The notes below the pieces were generated by a model that saw only the letters and a list, made by a program, of their open reading frames with translations, had not been told where the DNA came from and did not search any database. Of a stretch of DNA of 64,000 bases, positions 24,988-32,717 are shown piece by piece (within the stretch, counting starts at the first letter, position 1; every line of letters starts with the position of its first letter). The translations under genes were made by a program, and so were the position numbers. This stretch comes from Pelagihabitans sp965238025. Lineage in GTDB: Bacteria > Bacteroidota > Bacteroidia > Flavobacteriales > Flavobacteriaceae. The DNA is taken from positions 2,108,001 through 2,172,000 of the forward strand of contig OZ250162.1 of the NCBI GenBank assembly GCA_965238025.1, written 5' to 3'.

Positions 24988-25909
24988 CAATTTTTCAAAT
25001 CCCATTCCCAATGATATCAAACGTAGATTAGGTAACTTTTTTATTAGCTCTCTGAAAAGACTAAACGTTAAGTAAAATCAAAATAGGCGCACTTTTTATA
25101 CTATTAGACAATCTTTCCAGATTCAAATTTTCTTCTGCCACATTCTTTAAACAGCACTAAAATTAATCCGTAAAAAAGATCGCTCAAATGGGGGCAAATT
25201 GCAGGTAATAATATTTTTTGCAACAAAATTTTTCGATGTTTACAGGGGTTCCCAAAGTTTTTGACGCAAAACTTTTTAAACTCAAGTTTTGAATTTTTAT
25301 AATTATTTGGTTCTCCATGAATTAAAAATTGCCAATATTTCCAGAATGTGATTTTTACTGTAAAGATTTGCCAGGTTTAGGGGGGCAGCGTTTTACGTTA
25401 AAAACGTGTAATTCCAAAAATCATGTATTCATCTAAGCATTTGAAAATGAGATAAATATAGTAGGAGGCACCGCTTTAGCGTGTTACCCTCTTGCTTTAC
25501 ATTTCTCACTCGCAAAAGCTCGCTCAAAATGTAAACGCTGCACGCCTTTATCAACTATTGAATTCAAGCAATAGAAATTAAAATCCCTTTATCTTTTATA
25601 GCCAGAGCGTTTTCTCTTTTTCGATAAACCATTTCGGAATAATTGACATCGAATACTATTGATTTGTTTGTCAAAATTCAACACTAGCCCTAGCCAGACA
25701 GCCGCATCGTCTCGCCCCTCTCTCAAAACATAAATCAATATGTTTTTCCTTCGGTCGCCCATATTGCCTTTACGCTTCTCTTTTTCGATATCGCCTCTCT
25801 CAACTGATTTGAGTTTAGTACGGACTGATTAAGATAGCGAGGTGCTATACTTAAACAATCAAATCATGTGGTTAAAAACAACGAACAATGGGTAAGGCGA
25901 ATATCCATG
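24988..25909. other. 922 bp without a recognisable gene, with nested palindromes
   Basis: No convincing coding frame on either strand. It contains the hairpin CGTTTT-ACGTTA-AAAACG (25389-25406) and an inverted repeat TTTACATTT (25496-25504) / AAATGTAAA (25527-25535) enclosing CTCGC direct repeats, flanked by partly complementary GCGTG / CACGC segments. Two similar phrases (GCGTTTTCTCTTTTTCGATA near 25608 and ACGCTTCTCTTTTTCGATA near 25782) suggest decayed mobile DNA. Confidence 0.4.
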
Positions 25910-26845
25910 CTAAATTTTAAATAGGGAATATCCGATTCCAATTCCCAACCATGGCTCTTTATTGTAATTCCATTTATCTGCATTTTCACCTATGCTGTAG
26001 TCCCACCCATAAAATATTCCTAAATTGAAGTTGTTGAAAGCATAGGTAGCTCCTAAACCAAGGCTAAAAAGACCTTTCGTAAGTGACTCGTTGGCTGCTA
26101 GGGGGGCTACGGCTAAAGTTGTATTATTAGCATTTAAAGTAACTGTCGAGGTTCCAAGGATTAGGCCCCCCGTAAGCTTCCATGTGTTCATTTTATCATT
26201 CACTTTTTCCCGACGAATGAACTTGGTGTTACCATAGGTCAAACCAAGAAAAAAATTCAGATTAATGGCTGACGTGAAATCTTCTTCTAGGTTTTCACCT
26301 TTGTTTTTAAATCGATATTTCAAGGGTAAGGTCAATGACGTAAAAGTAAGTTCTGTAAATGGAAGCCAAACATATTCTCTGTTCTTCAAATCTATATAGT
26401 ATACACCATTTTTACTATCCGATGTTTTTCTATATATATTATTATCACTTTTCTCATTGAGAAATAACCTTCCCGTTTTATCCTCTAGCTTTGCAGAGAC
26501 TTTTTTAGTTCCTTTGAATTGAACAACCGTAGGCTTAATGATATTGGTTTGTTTTTTATAAAACTCTTCGGTAATTACTATTGTTTTTAAAACTTGAACT
26601 TTTTTTCCATTTACGACTTGCTCAGTTGTATAACTTAAGGATTCACCCAATGGGGGAAACTTATCATGTACCAAACTCTCTTTTTCATCCGGACTTAGTT
26701 CATCATATTTGACTTTTTTATCCATTTTAATCTTCAATGAATTACCTCGATTTTGTTTTACAAAATAAGCGGTTTTAAATGTTTCCTGTGAAAACCCTAT
26801 AAAACCTAAGAACATTACGGTTACTATAATAATTATTCGGCCCAT
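25910..26845 (-). CDS. secreted/outer-membrane protein, unknown
   Basis: 311 aa with a signal peptide (IIIIVTVMFLGFIGFSQ, cleavage near residue 20). The first half is lysine-rich and globular. The second half (from about residue 165) alternates short amphipathic strands with turns: FTSLTLPLKYRF, SAINLNFFLGLTYG, TWKLTGGLILGTSTVTL, GLFSLGLGATYAF, FNLGIFYGWDY. It ends with WLGIGIGYSLFKI, a beta-barrel type C-terminus. It is probably an outer-membrane protein of 8-10 strands. No family is recognised. It is a single gene with 93 bp to the next one upstream. Confidence 0.6.
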   Translation of the reverse strand: MGRIIIIVTVMFLGFIGFSQETFKTAYFVKQNRGNSLKIKMDKKVKYDELSPDEKESLVHDKFPPLGESLSYTTEQVVNGKKVQVLKTIVITEEFYKKQTNIIKPTVVQFKGTKKVSAKLEDKTGRLFLNEKSDNNIYRKTSDSKNGVYYIDLKNREYVWLPFTELTFTSLTLPLKYRFKNKGENLEEDFTSAINLNFFLGLTYGNTKFIRREKVNDKMNTWKLTGGLILGTSTVTLNANNTTLAVAPLAANESLTKGLFSLGLGATYAFNNFNLGIFYGWDYSIGENADKWNYNKEPWLGIGIGYSLFKI

Positions 26846-26938
26846 TTTATTATTAAATTAATTTGTTGATTTGTGTTATGAGATTTATAAGTTGACATTG
26901 ATTTGGAACAATAAAATTTCCTTTTCAGCTTTTAACTT

Positions 26939-27457
26939 TTAATAGAACGAATAACAGAAGGATACATACCCATTATTATCTTCGTGATCACCACTTGTAT
27001 CGTTCGTATATACATAATAATCGAAACCTTTCTTGGTGGTTATGGTGTAGGTTTCATCCTCTTCACAAATTCCTGTGAAGTAATTTCTGACTCCCTGTCC
27101 TTGTTCAAAGAGGACCATTTGATATTGGTATAGGTTAGGACTCGAAAAGGTAAAAGCTTTTCCATTCCTATTTTTGTCCGCTCTTACATAGTTGCCGCAG
27201 GTGTTCTCGACCCCGCTCCAGTTGGCTCCTGTAAATTTTATAGGTAGTTGTTTGCCGGTCCCTTTTCCTAGTAGATTCGCATCTTTGGAACTTCCATTCT
27301 CAACGCATATAAGAGAGATTGATTTATTTTCGAAAGTAGTCACAGGAGTACTTTCTAAAGAAGTGACGGGCTTTTCATTTTTAATAAATCCTGATAAAAC
27401 AAATATGCAGATGGTAACAAGGGTCAGTGCTGAAATAAGGTTTCGTATTTTTTTCAT
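26939..27457 (-). CDS. small secreted protein, unknown
   Basis: 172 aa. The signal peptide is ISALTLVTICIFVLSGFI. The mature protein contains five cysteines and a beta-rich pattern (ISLICVENGSS, FTGANWSGVENTCGNYV, NLYQYQMVLFEQGQG, YVSFCYSFY at the end). No domain is recognised. It lies in the cluster of small secreted proteins downstream of the two-component system but is not directly preceded by the palindromic operator seen at neighbouring units; CTACTTTG-like sequence 39 bp upstream may be its -7 box. Confidence 0.6.
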   Translation of the reverse strand: MKKIRNLISALTLVTICIFVLSGFIKNEKPVTSLESTPVTTFENKSISLICVENGSSKDANLLGKGTGKQLPIKFTGANWSGVENTCGNYVRADKNRNGKAFTFSSPNLYQYQMVLFEQGQGVRNYFTGICEEDETYTITTKKGFDYYVYTNDTSGDHEDNNGYVSFCYSFY

Positions 27458-27613
27458 GGTTGAATGTTTATATAATTGTGATTAATAAAAGCAAAGTAGT
27501 TAGTTGGAGTTTTTAAAAGGATTCTTGTCCAATCTTATAAGGTTCTGTGATAGTATTTTAAAATTCAGAGAAGTTTCAATAATCTATCCTTCGGTATATT
27601 TGAGCCTAATTTT

Positions 27614-27991
27614 TTAACTGACCCTAACGATATAGTCATTCCAATTAAAGTACCAGAAATTACCCTCTTTCCATTCCCGGTACCATCCAGTAGGCCCCTG
27701 ATAGTAAACGAATCCTGAGTGAAATTCCTGATGCCAAACCCTTTTTCGGCAGTTCTGCCAAGTTTCGATCCATGAGCCATATTCATTCCATTTGGTTATG
27801 TTATATGCACTTCCACATATAATATCGCTACCTCCTTTGTATGCATAAAATCGATTATCATGGTATTTATACTGGGAATAACCTTCAATACTGAACAGAA
27901 AAAGAATTAGGATTGTAGCCGCTTTTAAACGGTTTGTAAATTGCTTGCCCGTAATAGACATAGTGAAAATTAACCTAGTTTGAGTTTTCAT
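27614..27991 (-). CDS. small secreted aromatic-rich protein, unknown
   Basis: 125 aa. After a charged N-terminus there is a hydrophobic signal segment (AATILILFLFSIEGYSQ, cleavage near residue 40); a start at the internal ATG (MSITGKQF, residue 11) would give a more ordinary signal peptide. The mature part is about 85 aa and very rich in Trp and Tyr (eight Trp in KWNEYGSWIETWQNC.. to ..FWYFNWNDY), with two Cys. No family is recognised. It begins 11 bp after the lipoprotein gene stop, so both share the operator-bearing promoter at about 28460-28507. Confidence 0.6.
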   Translation of the reverse strand: MKTQTRLIFTMSITGKQFTNRLKAATILILFLFSIEGYSQYKYHDNRFYAYKGGSDIICGSAYNITKWNEYGSWIETWQNCRKRVWHQEFHSGFVYYQGPTGWYREWKEGNFWYFNWNDYIVRVS

Positions 27992-28002
27992 ACCACCGGA
28001 TG

Positions 28003-28428
28003 TTAATTGGTTATGTTAACTTTAATACACCCTAAACTCGTACTAGGTAAAACGTTTCCGGAATCAAAAATGGAGGTACCGTTCGCTAGGAAAACAGTTG
28101 AATTCCAGTCTATAGAGTCACTATTAGTAAAAGAATATTTTACAGTTCCCAACGCGGCACAATTCCCCGGGCCGTTTGGATAATTAGCACTAATATTTCC
28201 TACTTCTGAACCATCAACAGACAATTCAATTTTGGTAATGGGAATTCCATTAAAGAAAGCGTATCTGGCATAAAACGTGACCTCCGAATATTGGCAACTA
28301 CCATCGTTTTCATCGGCACCAAAATCTTTATTTAGGGCTTGGCTGTCCGTACAGCCTGGGATCGGGTCTTTTTCGCACTGAAAGAATAAAGCGAACAATA
28401 CTAGTACAAGACTAAAATTTCTTTTCAT
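28003..28428 (-). CDS. lipoprotein with one GCTD..ALN..DGSC motif
   Basis: 141 aa. Signal peptide ends in the lipobox LFFQC (Cys 18), so it is membrane-anchored. Next comes GCTDSQALNKDFGADENDGSCQY, a single copy of the short Cys-bridged, Asp-rich motif often seen as repeats in Bacteroidota surface proteins. The remaining 95 aa are a beta-rich domain with ELSVDGSEVG and two Cys. Function is unknown. It heads a two-gene unit with the 125-aa protein and has the palindromic motif 67 bp before its start, so it probably answers to the adjacent response regulator. Confidence 0.65.
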   Translation of the reverse strand: MKRNFSLVLVLFALFFQCEKDPIPGCTDSQALNKDFGADENDGSCQYSEVTFYARYAFFNGIPITKIELSVDGSEVGNISANYPNGPGNCAALGTVKYSFTNSDSIDWNSTVFLANGTSIFDSGNVLPSTSLGCIKVNITN

Positions 28429-28456
28429 GATTAAATGTTTTGATTAATTGATAAGG

Positions 28457-28507
28457 TGAAAGTATCGCACCTAGGAGCACAAAAAAATCCCCATTCATGG
28501 GGATTTT
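28457..28507 (-). promoter_or_regulatory. palindromic operator site 1 (28484-28507) and -7 box
   Basis: AAAATCCCCAT-TC-ATGGGGATTTT is a perfect inverted repeat (11-bp arms). Its centre (28495.5) is 35 bp from the centre of the -7-like TACTTTCA (28464-28457, minus strand). The same palindrome type occurs at 31591 and 31796 with the same 35-bp spacing. Because the response regulator gene ends at 28534, this copy could also act as its terminator. Confidence 0.65.
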
Positions 28508-28533
28508 GGTTACTTGATTTAATCGATGCCCAA

Positions 28534-29148
28534 CTAAAAATCATATTTCTTCTCCAAGGCATAGCGCAACAACTCTCCTGCCCCACTGAGTCCTAACTTG
28601 CGAATCATATTTTTACGATGGGTATCTACCGTGCTTTTACCTATAAAGAGTTGATCGGCAATTTCATGGGAGGTTTTGCCCCGGCTGATGAGTCCTAAGA
28701 TTTCTTTTTCACGAGTAGAGAGTACACTCTTCGAATTATTCTTTTCGGCAGTCGGTAGATGAATTTTTTTATCAAAATAGGTTTTGCCATCTGCAACTGT
28801 TCGAATAGCTTCCAAAACCACTTGTAAGGAAGAGTTTTTCAAGATATAGCCTACCGCGCCGGCGTCCAACATTTGTCGAATAGCTTCCTCTTGTGCAAAC
28901 ATGGTAAAGGCGATTACCTTGGTCTGGGGATAGTTTTTTTGAATGATTTTAGTCGCGGCAATGCCATCTACCTTGGGCATGCGGATATCACAAAGCACAA
29001 TATCGGGTGGTCGCTTTTTTATTAATTCTAAAAGTTGTTGTCCATCGTTGGCATGGCCGACAATTTTGATGTCATCCTCATATTCTAAATATGATTGAAT
29101 ACCATCAATCAAGGCTTGGTGATCTTCAGCTATAGTTACAGTAATCAT
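28534..29148 (-). CDS. NarL/LuxR-family response regulator
   Basis: 204 aa. Receiver domain residues 1-120: acidic pocket E8-D9, phospho-acceptor D54 in IVLCDIRMPKVDG, T/S in IAFTMF, and K104-region ILKNSS. The C-terminal LuxR-type HTH occupies about 143-190 (LSTREKEILGLISRGKTSHE, then IADQLFIGKSTVDTHRKNM). Its start overlaps the kinase gene by 4 bp (ATGA), so the pair is translationally coupled. The palindrome found before three nearby units is the natural candidate for its binding site. Confidence 0.95.
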   Translation of the reverse strand: MITVTIAEDHQALIDGIQSYLEYEDDIKIVGHANDGQQLLELIKKRPPDIVLCDIRMPKVDGIAATKIIQKNYPQTKVIAFTMFAQEEAIRQMLDAGAVGYILKNSSLQVVLEAIRTVADGKTYFDKKIHLPTAEKNNSKSVLSTREKEILGLISRGKTSHEIADQLFIGKSTVDTHRKNMIRKLGLSGAGELLRYALEKKYDF

Positions 29149-30908
29149 ACAGGGATGTCGATTAAGATGGAGGTCCCTTTTCCGAGAATACTATCGACGG
29201 TAAAAGATCCTTCTAAATGTTCAATACGCTTTTCGATGGTGCCCAGACCCATTCCGTTTTTCTCTCGTTGTATGGCGGACATGTCAAAGCCCTTGCCATT
29301 GTCTTCAACTATGATGTTCAAATTGTTTCCATGTTGTGTAAACTGAATATTGGCCTTGGTCGCCTTGGCATGTTTGATAATATTGGCGATTAGTTCCTGT
29401 AAAATTCTGAAAATAATTAGCTCTAAGGAGTTTTCCATACGCTCTCCCAAGCCAAAATCTTCGACAGTAACTTCTAAGGCATTGGTCTCACTAATGGTCT
29501 TTGCTATTTTTTTGATTGCTGGCAGCAAACCTTGATTGGCCATTACGCCCGAATTTTTAGCATGGGCCATTCCCCGTATTTTTTGATAGGCCCTTTCAAG
29601 CAGGTCTTGAACATTTTTAAGTGCCGGGTCTTTTTTGTCCACTTTTAAGTTATCAAAATGTAATTTTACGGTGGCCATAAGACTACCTAGATCATCGTGC
29701 AATTCATTGGCAACTTTGGTACGTTCTTTTTCCTGACCAGCAATCATGGCATCAATGCTGACCAACTCCTGTTCTTTTAGAAGGGTCTCTACTTTTTGTT
29801 GTTCAAGAAGTGCTTTTTGTTCTGCGAGCTTACGTTTTTTGGTAGTGTTTTTTTGGAGGAGAATGGTGATGCCGATACCGAACAATATTGCCAAACCAGC
29901 TGCAATTAACCAATTCTGATTTTTTATTCGTCTAGCTTCTATCTCCAAATTATCGGCCCGGAGTTTTTGATTATCATATTTTTCCCGAATATCGGAAATG
30001 GTTGAATTCTGACTTGCCAAGCCGATGAGGTCTTTAATTGAATCGTATTTAGACAAATAGTTATAAGCATTTTCAAAATCATTTAAGTGATAGTAGGTTA
30101 AACGCATATTTCCATATAAAATCTTTTTCGTTTTGGTTTGATACTTTTTAACTTGTAAAGTCTCGGCCCGCTTGTAATATTTAAGTGCCTTTACATACCC
30201 CTCCGACCTACGGTAACTATTGCCGATATTATTTAAGAAGTCATGGTATAAATTAGGATTATTAAGATGAACCTTGTTTTTTTTCAGCAGTTCGAAGGCT
30301 TTAAAATAATGTACACGTGCGCTATCGTTATTATTTAATCTATTGGAATAGACCGCACCAATATTCATCAAGTTCTTAATAGCCATTTCGGTTTCGCCCA
30401 TTTTTAGAAAAAGACCGTGAGCGATTTTAAAATGAGTTATAGGAATATATGGATCTTCATCCATAAAAGCTGTCCTACCTTTATAATTATGCCCTTTGGC
30501 CAGAAGATAGGAATCTTTAGCATCTGTGGCATACTCCCAAAAGTCATCAAAATACCTAATATCTGCCTCTAGATTATTTTGGCTTTCCAATATACTCCCG
30601 ATTTCCAAATTCATTAAGGCAGCTTGTTTCCAAAGCTGTTTGTTGAGAAAACCGTCTTTCGCAAGTTTATAATAATGGAATGCGGAATCTTCCTTGTTCA
30701 AATCTTCAAAAGCGGAAGCCACATGAGTATAATAATATGGACCAGTAAACTTACCCGAACGATGTAGTTTTAATGTCTTCTGAAATTGCCCCGTTTCGTT
30801 GAGTTCTTGGAACCTTAACAAAATGGAGTCCTTTTCTTGAGCATAACTGACAATTGTGCTCAAGAAAAGGATTGTCAAAAAAATGTTATGTCCGTATTTA
30901 ATTTCCAC
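29145..30908 (-). CDS. TPR-containing sensor histidine kinase (HisKA_3/HATPase)
   Basis: 587 aa from a GTG start at 30908. Order: signal-like N-terminus (IFLTILFLSTIVSYAQ); about 300 aa of tetratricopeptide-like helices placed in the periplasm (e.g. NNIGNSYRRSEGYVKALKYY, YLSKYDSIKDL); a coiled coil; one membrane helix (WLIAAGLAILFGIGITILL, about 333-351); a second coiled coil; and a HisKA_3 dimerisation helix with the phospho-acceptor His in VANELHDDLGSLMATVK (about 402). The HATPase follows, with IANIIKHAKA (N box), VEDNGKGFD and GMGLGTIEKRIEHLEGS. The input is unknown; the TPR region may bind a periplasmic peptide or protein such as the 213-aa product encoded just upstream. Confidence 0.92.
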   Translation of the reverse strand: MEIKYGHNIFLTILFLSTIVSYAQEKDSILLRFQELNETGQFQKTLKLHRSGKFTGPYYYTHVASAFEDLNKEDSAFHYYKLAKDGFLNKQLWKQAALMNLEIGSILESQNNLEADIRYFDDFWEYATDAKDSYLLAKGHNYKGRTAFMDEDPYIPITHFKIAHGLFLKMGETEMAIKNLMNIGAVYSNRLNNNDSARVHYFKAFELLKKNKVHLNNPNLYHDFLNNIGNSYRRSEGYVKALKYYKRAETLQVKKYQTKTKKILYGNMRLTYYHLNDFENAYNYLSKYDSIKDLIGLASQNSTISDIREKYDNQKLRADNLEIEARRIKNQNWLIAAGLAILFGIGITILLQKNTTKKRKLAEQKALLEQQKVETLLKEQELVSIDAMIAGQEKERTKVANELHDDLGSLMATVKLHFDNLKVDKKDPALKNVQDLLERAYQKIRGMAHAKNSGVMANQGLLPAIKKIAKTISETNALEVTVEDFGLGERMENSLELIIFRILQELIANIIKHAKATKANIQFTQHGNNLNIIVEDNGKGFDMSAIQREKNGMGLGTIEKRIEHLEGSFTVDSILGKGTSILIDIPV

Positions 30909-31539
30909 CTATTACGTCGCCGTCTTGTTCTTTTGGTTCCAATATATCCAATATGTCAAAAGTGTTGCACTTGTATTTTATTGATTTTGGAACCTTGAAT
31001 TTATAAGATTTCGCATGCGTTTTAAAATATTTTCTCATGGTTTTTAGTTGACATTGCCCTTCATTGTCGCTTTTTCCGATCTCGTTGTCATGAACTACCC
31101 AAACCACCAATTTTGTGTCTCGACTCAATTTTCCTTTTTTCAGAGCTTTTCCTTGAATTTGTGAAAATTGAATTTTGGCTTTTATAAACTTTTTTACGGG
31201 ACTTAAATCCGTAGAATCTCCGTCAATTCCATCAAGGACAACGAGAATTCCATTGATATGCCTGCCGCCGAAAGGTGATCTGGAAATATTAAAAACACGA
31301 TCTATCTTAAATCGATTGTCTTTGGTGGTTATGGGGATTAAGAGTTTTATGTACTCCTCTCTGGTAGAAAATATATTATTGGTCTCGTCGTATTTATTAG
31401 GTTTGTGCCTAGTATAATTTAACGGATCAATATTTAATTTGATAGGGTCGAGAATTTCTTGCTCGATAACTTGCGAACTGGCTACGAAAGAAATAAAACA
31501 AACAAAAAAAAATAAAGGTACTTTGGAAATTGTTCTCAT
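30898..31539 (-). CDS. secreted protein cotranscribed with the TPR kinase, unknown
   Basis: 213 aa, signal peptide VPLFFFVCFISFVASSQ. The mature part is basic, with a strand-rich centre (GRHINGILVVLDGIDGD, KLVVWVVHDNEIGK) and a Lys-rich end. No family is recognised. It is the first gene of the operon and overlaps the kinase gene by 11 bp, which suggests it belongs to the signalling system, perhaps as a periplasmic sensor or an antagonist. It has its own palindromic operator at 31591-31610. Confidence 0.65.
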   Translation of the reverse strand: MRTISKVPLFFFVCFISFVASSQVIEQEILDPIKLNIDPLNYTRHKPNKYDETNNIFSTREEYIKLLIPITTKDNRFKIDRVFNISRSPFGGRHINGILVVLDGIDGDSTDLSPVKKFIKAKIQFSQIQGKALKKGKLSRDTKLVVWVVHDNEIGKSDNEGQCQLKTMRKYFKTHAKSYKFKVPKSIKYKCNTFDILDILEPKEQDGDVIGGN

Positions 31540-31561
31540 GGCGTTGCTATTTTTGGTTTGT

Positions 31562-31613
31562 CAAAATTGCAATAAACGGTAATTAAGAAAAATCCCCATT
31601 CATGGGTATTTTT
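31562..31613 (-). promoter_or_regulatory. palindromic operator site 2 and -7 box of the two-component operon
   Basis: ATCCCCATTCATGGGTAT lies within 31588-31613, one mismatch from a perfect palindrome, centre 31600.5. The minus-strand -7-like CAATTTTG (31569-31562) is centred 35 bp away. It lies in a divergent intergenic region, where a terminator would make no sense. This implies autoregulation of the two-component operon. Confidence 0.65.
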
Positions 31614-31794
31614 AATTTTTCACAAGTAACAAGAAACTACTGGGGGAAAGAAATTTAGGTAGTACTGTTTAGTACCCTTAAATACGTATAAAAAAATAAT
31701 TTTAGCAACTAATCCTTATTAAATTTATTAAAAGTCTTACGAATTCTCTACTATTTACCCTATTTCCAAACAGGTAATGCCAATATTTTTATAA

Positions 31795-31844
31795 AAATAC
31801 CCAGCAATGGGTATTTCCGCTTCTCCTCCCTTAAGATAGTTTTG
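31795..31844 (+). promoter_or_regulatory. palindromic operator site 3 and -7 box
   Basis: AAATACCCA-GCAA-TGGGTATTT (31795-31816, centre 31805.5) and TAGTTTTG (31837-31844, a full TAnnTTTG match, centre 31840.5), again 35 bp apart. No -33 TTTG is present, as expected if an activator replaces it. It drives the gene at 31872. Confidence 0.7.
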
Positions 31845-31871
31845 AGCTTTAAATAATCAAAAACTTTTATT

Positions 31872-32333
31872 ATGAAAACTATGAAGAAATTCGCGCTAAT
31901 TATCGTATTGATATTTCTAAGTCCTGAAGTATTCTCACAGAATTCCGTTGCTTATAATATAAGCTCCAATTGCAATAGAATCAGCAGTAAATCTTGGCGT
32001 TGTTGCGGTACGGTAATCGTTCATTGGGACGGTAAGATTTCATCCAACATTCAAACATCATCTAATAGGTGGCAAGGATTTACGGGTGCTGTGAGAATTC
32101 AATTTAAAGATAAGAATCAAACCGTGATTTATGAAATTGTCACCCCATCGTATGGAGTTAACGGGGAAAGCAGTAGATCGGATTATTGGTCTAATACCGT
32201 ACCCGAATGGGTGGTCTCAAATAGTCAATATGCTTCTTCAACGGGCATTCATACCTCTTCCAATCGGACGATGAAATATATATTTAAGCAGGGTAAAAAG
32301 TATTTGGATTCTCAAACGGGATTCGAATTTTAA
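31872..32333 (+). CDS. small secreted protein, predicted two-component regulon member
   Basis: 153 aa with a signal peptide (FALIIVLIFLSPEVFSQ). The mature part starts NSVAYNISSNCNRISSKSW, holds three close cysteines (NCN...WRCCG), and has strands VIVHWDGKI, AVRIQFKDKNQTVIYEIV and MKYIFKQGKKYL. No family is recognised; the length and composition resemble the other small secreted proteins of this cluster. It is divergent from the two-component operon. The operator/-7 pair ending at 31844 lies 28 bp before its ATG. Confidence 0.65.
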   Translation: MKTMKKFALIIVLIFLSPEVFSQNSVAYNISSNCNRISSKSWRCCGTVIVHWDGKISSNIQTSSNRWQGFTGAVRIQFKDKNQTVIYEIVTPSYGVNGESSRSDYWSNTVPEWVVSNSQYASSTGIHTSSNRTMKYIFKQGKKYLDSQTGFEF

Positions 32334-32536
32334 GGTATTCTAAGACCATTAACCAAAACCCTTTACCGAAGCATAGCTATATCGGGGGAATATCAGATAT
32401 GCAAGGTTGAGGGTTTCTTTAGATGTTGAACTTAAAACATCTTATCTAACACAACACTTCAACCAAAGTCACCTATTCGGTGAGCATAAAATTTACAACC
32501 TATGAAAACCCTTTAACATAGGCATTCCAGGAGTAA

Positions 32537-32561
32537 GGTTCTAGTCCCTCCGGCTCCACGA
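32537..32561 (+). repeat. attachment-site-like copy of the ssrA 3' end
   Basis: 25 bp matching the end of ssrA (19469-19493) at 23 positions, including the uninterrupted TCCCTCCGGCTCCACGA. The two changes lie in the T-loop (TTCTAGTCC for TTCGAATCC). There is no matching 5' T-stem or acceptor partner, so it is not a functional RNA. It is the form expected of a recombination attachment site left by integration into ssrA. Confidence 0.75.
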
Positions 32562-32612
32562 TTAAGCGTAACTGGTTTGCGATTTACAGCATAAAACCTC
32601 TGGCTTCACCCT

Positions 32613-32637
32613 AAAAGCTACCTGAAGGTGGTTTTTT
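32613..32637 (+). terminator. terminator-like hairpin after the ssrA-end copy
   Basis: AAAAGCTACCT-GA-AGGTGGTTTTTT, a hairpin with a U-tract, about 50 bp after the att-like repeat. The real ssrA and the third copy are also followed by such hairpins. Confidence 0.6.
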
Positions 32638-32717
32638 AGTTCAGCTTATGAGATTCGAAGGCCTACGCGCTCGCCCCTTGGCTAGAGTAGAACAAAATAG
32701 GTTATTTAGAAATCATA

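Larger units (their letters stand above)
32334..32717. other. intergenic region carrying a tmRNA 3'-end copy
   Basis: 384 bp without a gene. It contains a small hairpin TCACC-TATTC-GGTGA (32469-32483), the tmRNA 3'-end-like repeat at 32537-32561 and a terminator-like hairpin at 32613-32637, listed separately. A stretch from about 32388 (atatgcaaggttga) to the repeat resembles 34660-34787 in order of elements. Confidence 0.5.

Noticed and set aside
25460..25560. Integron attC site
   Set aside because: The imperfect palindrome lacks the GTTrrry/ryyyAAC boxes, and there is no integrase or cassette array.
27565..27786. 73-aa minus-strand open frame
   Set aside because: It overlaps the 125-aa secreted protein in another frame; the latter has a signal peptide and operon context.
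28484..28507. Palindrome read only as the terminator of the response regulator operon
   Set aside because: Possible in part, but near-identical palindromes lie in a divergent promoter region with the same 35-bp spacing to -7 boxes, which a terminator does not explain.
32537..32561. A tRNA gene suggested by the TTC..TCC loop and CCA-like end
   Set aside because: No D arm, anticodon arm or acceptor partner is present upstream; only the 3' end of tmRNA is copied.
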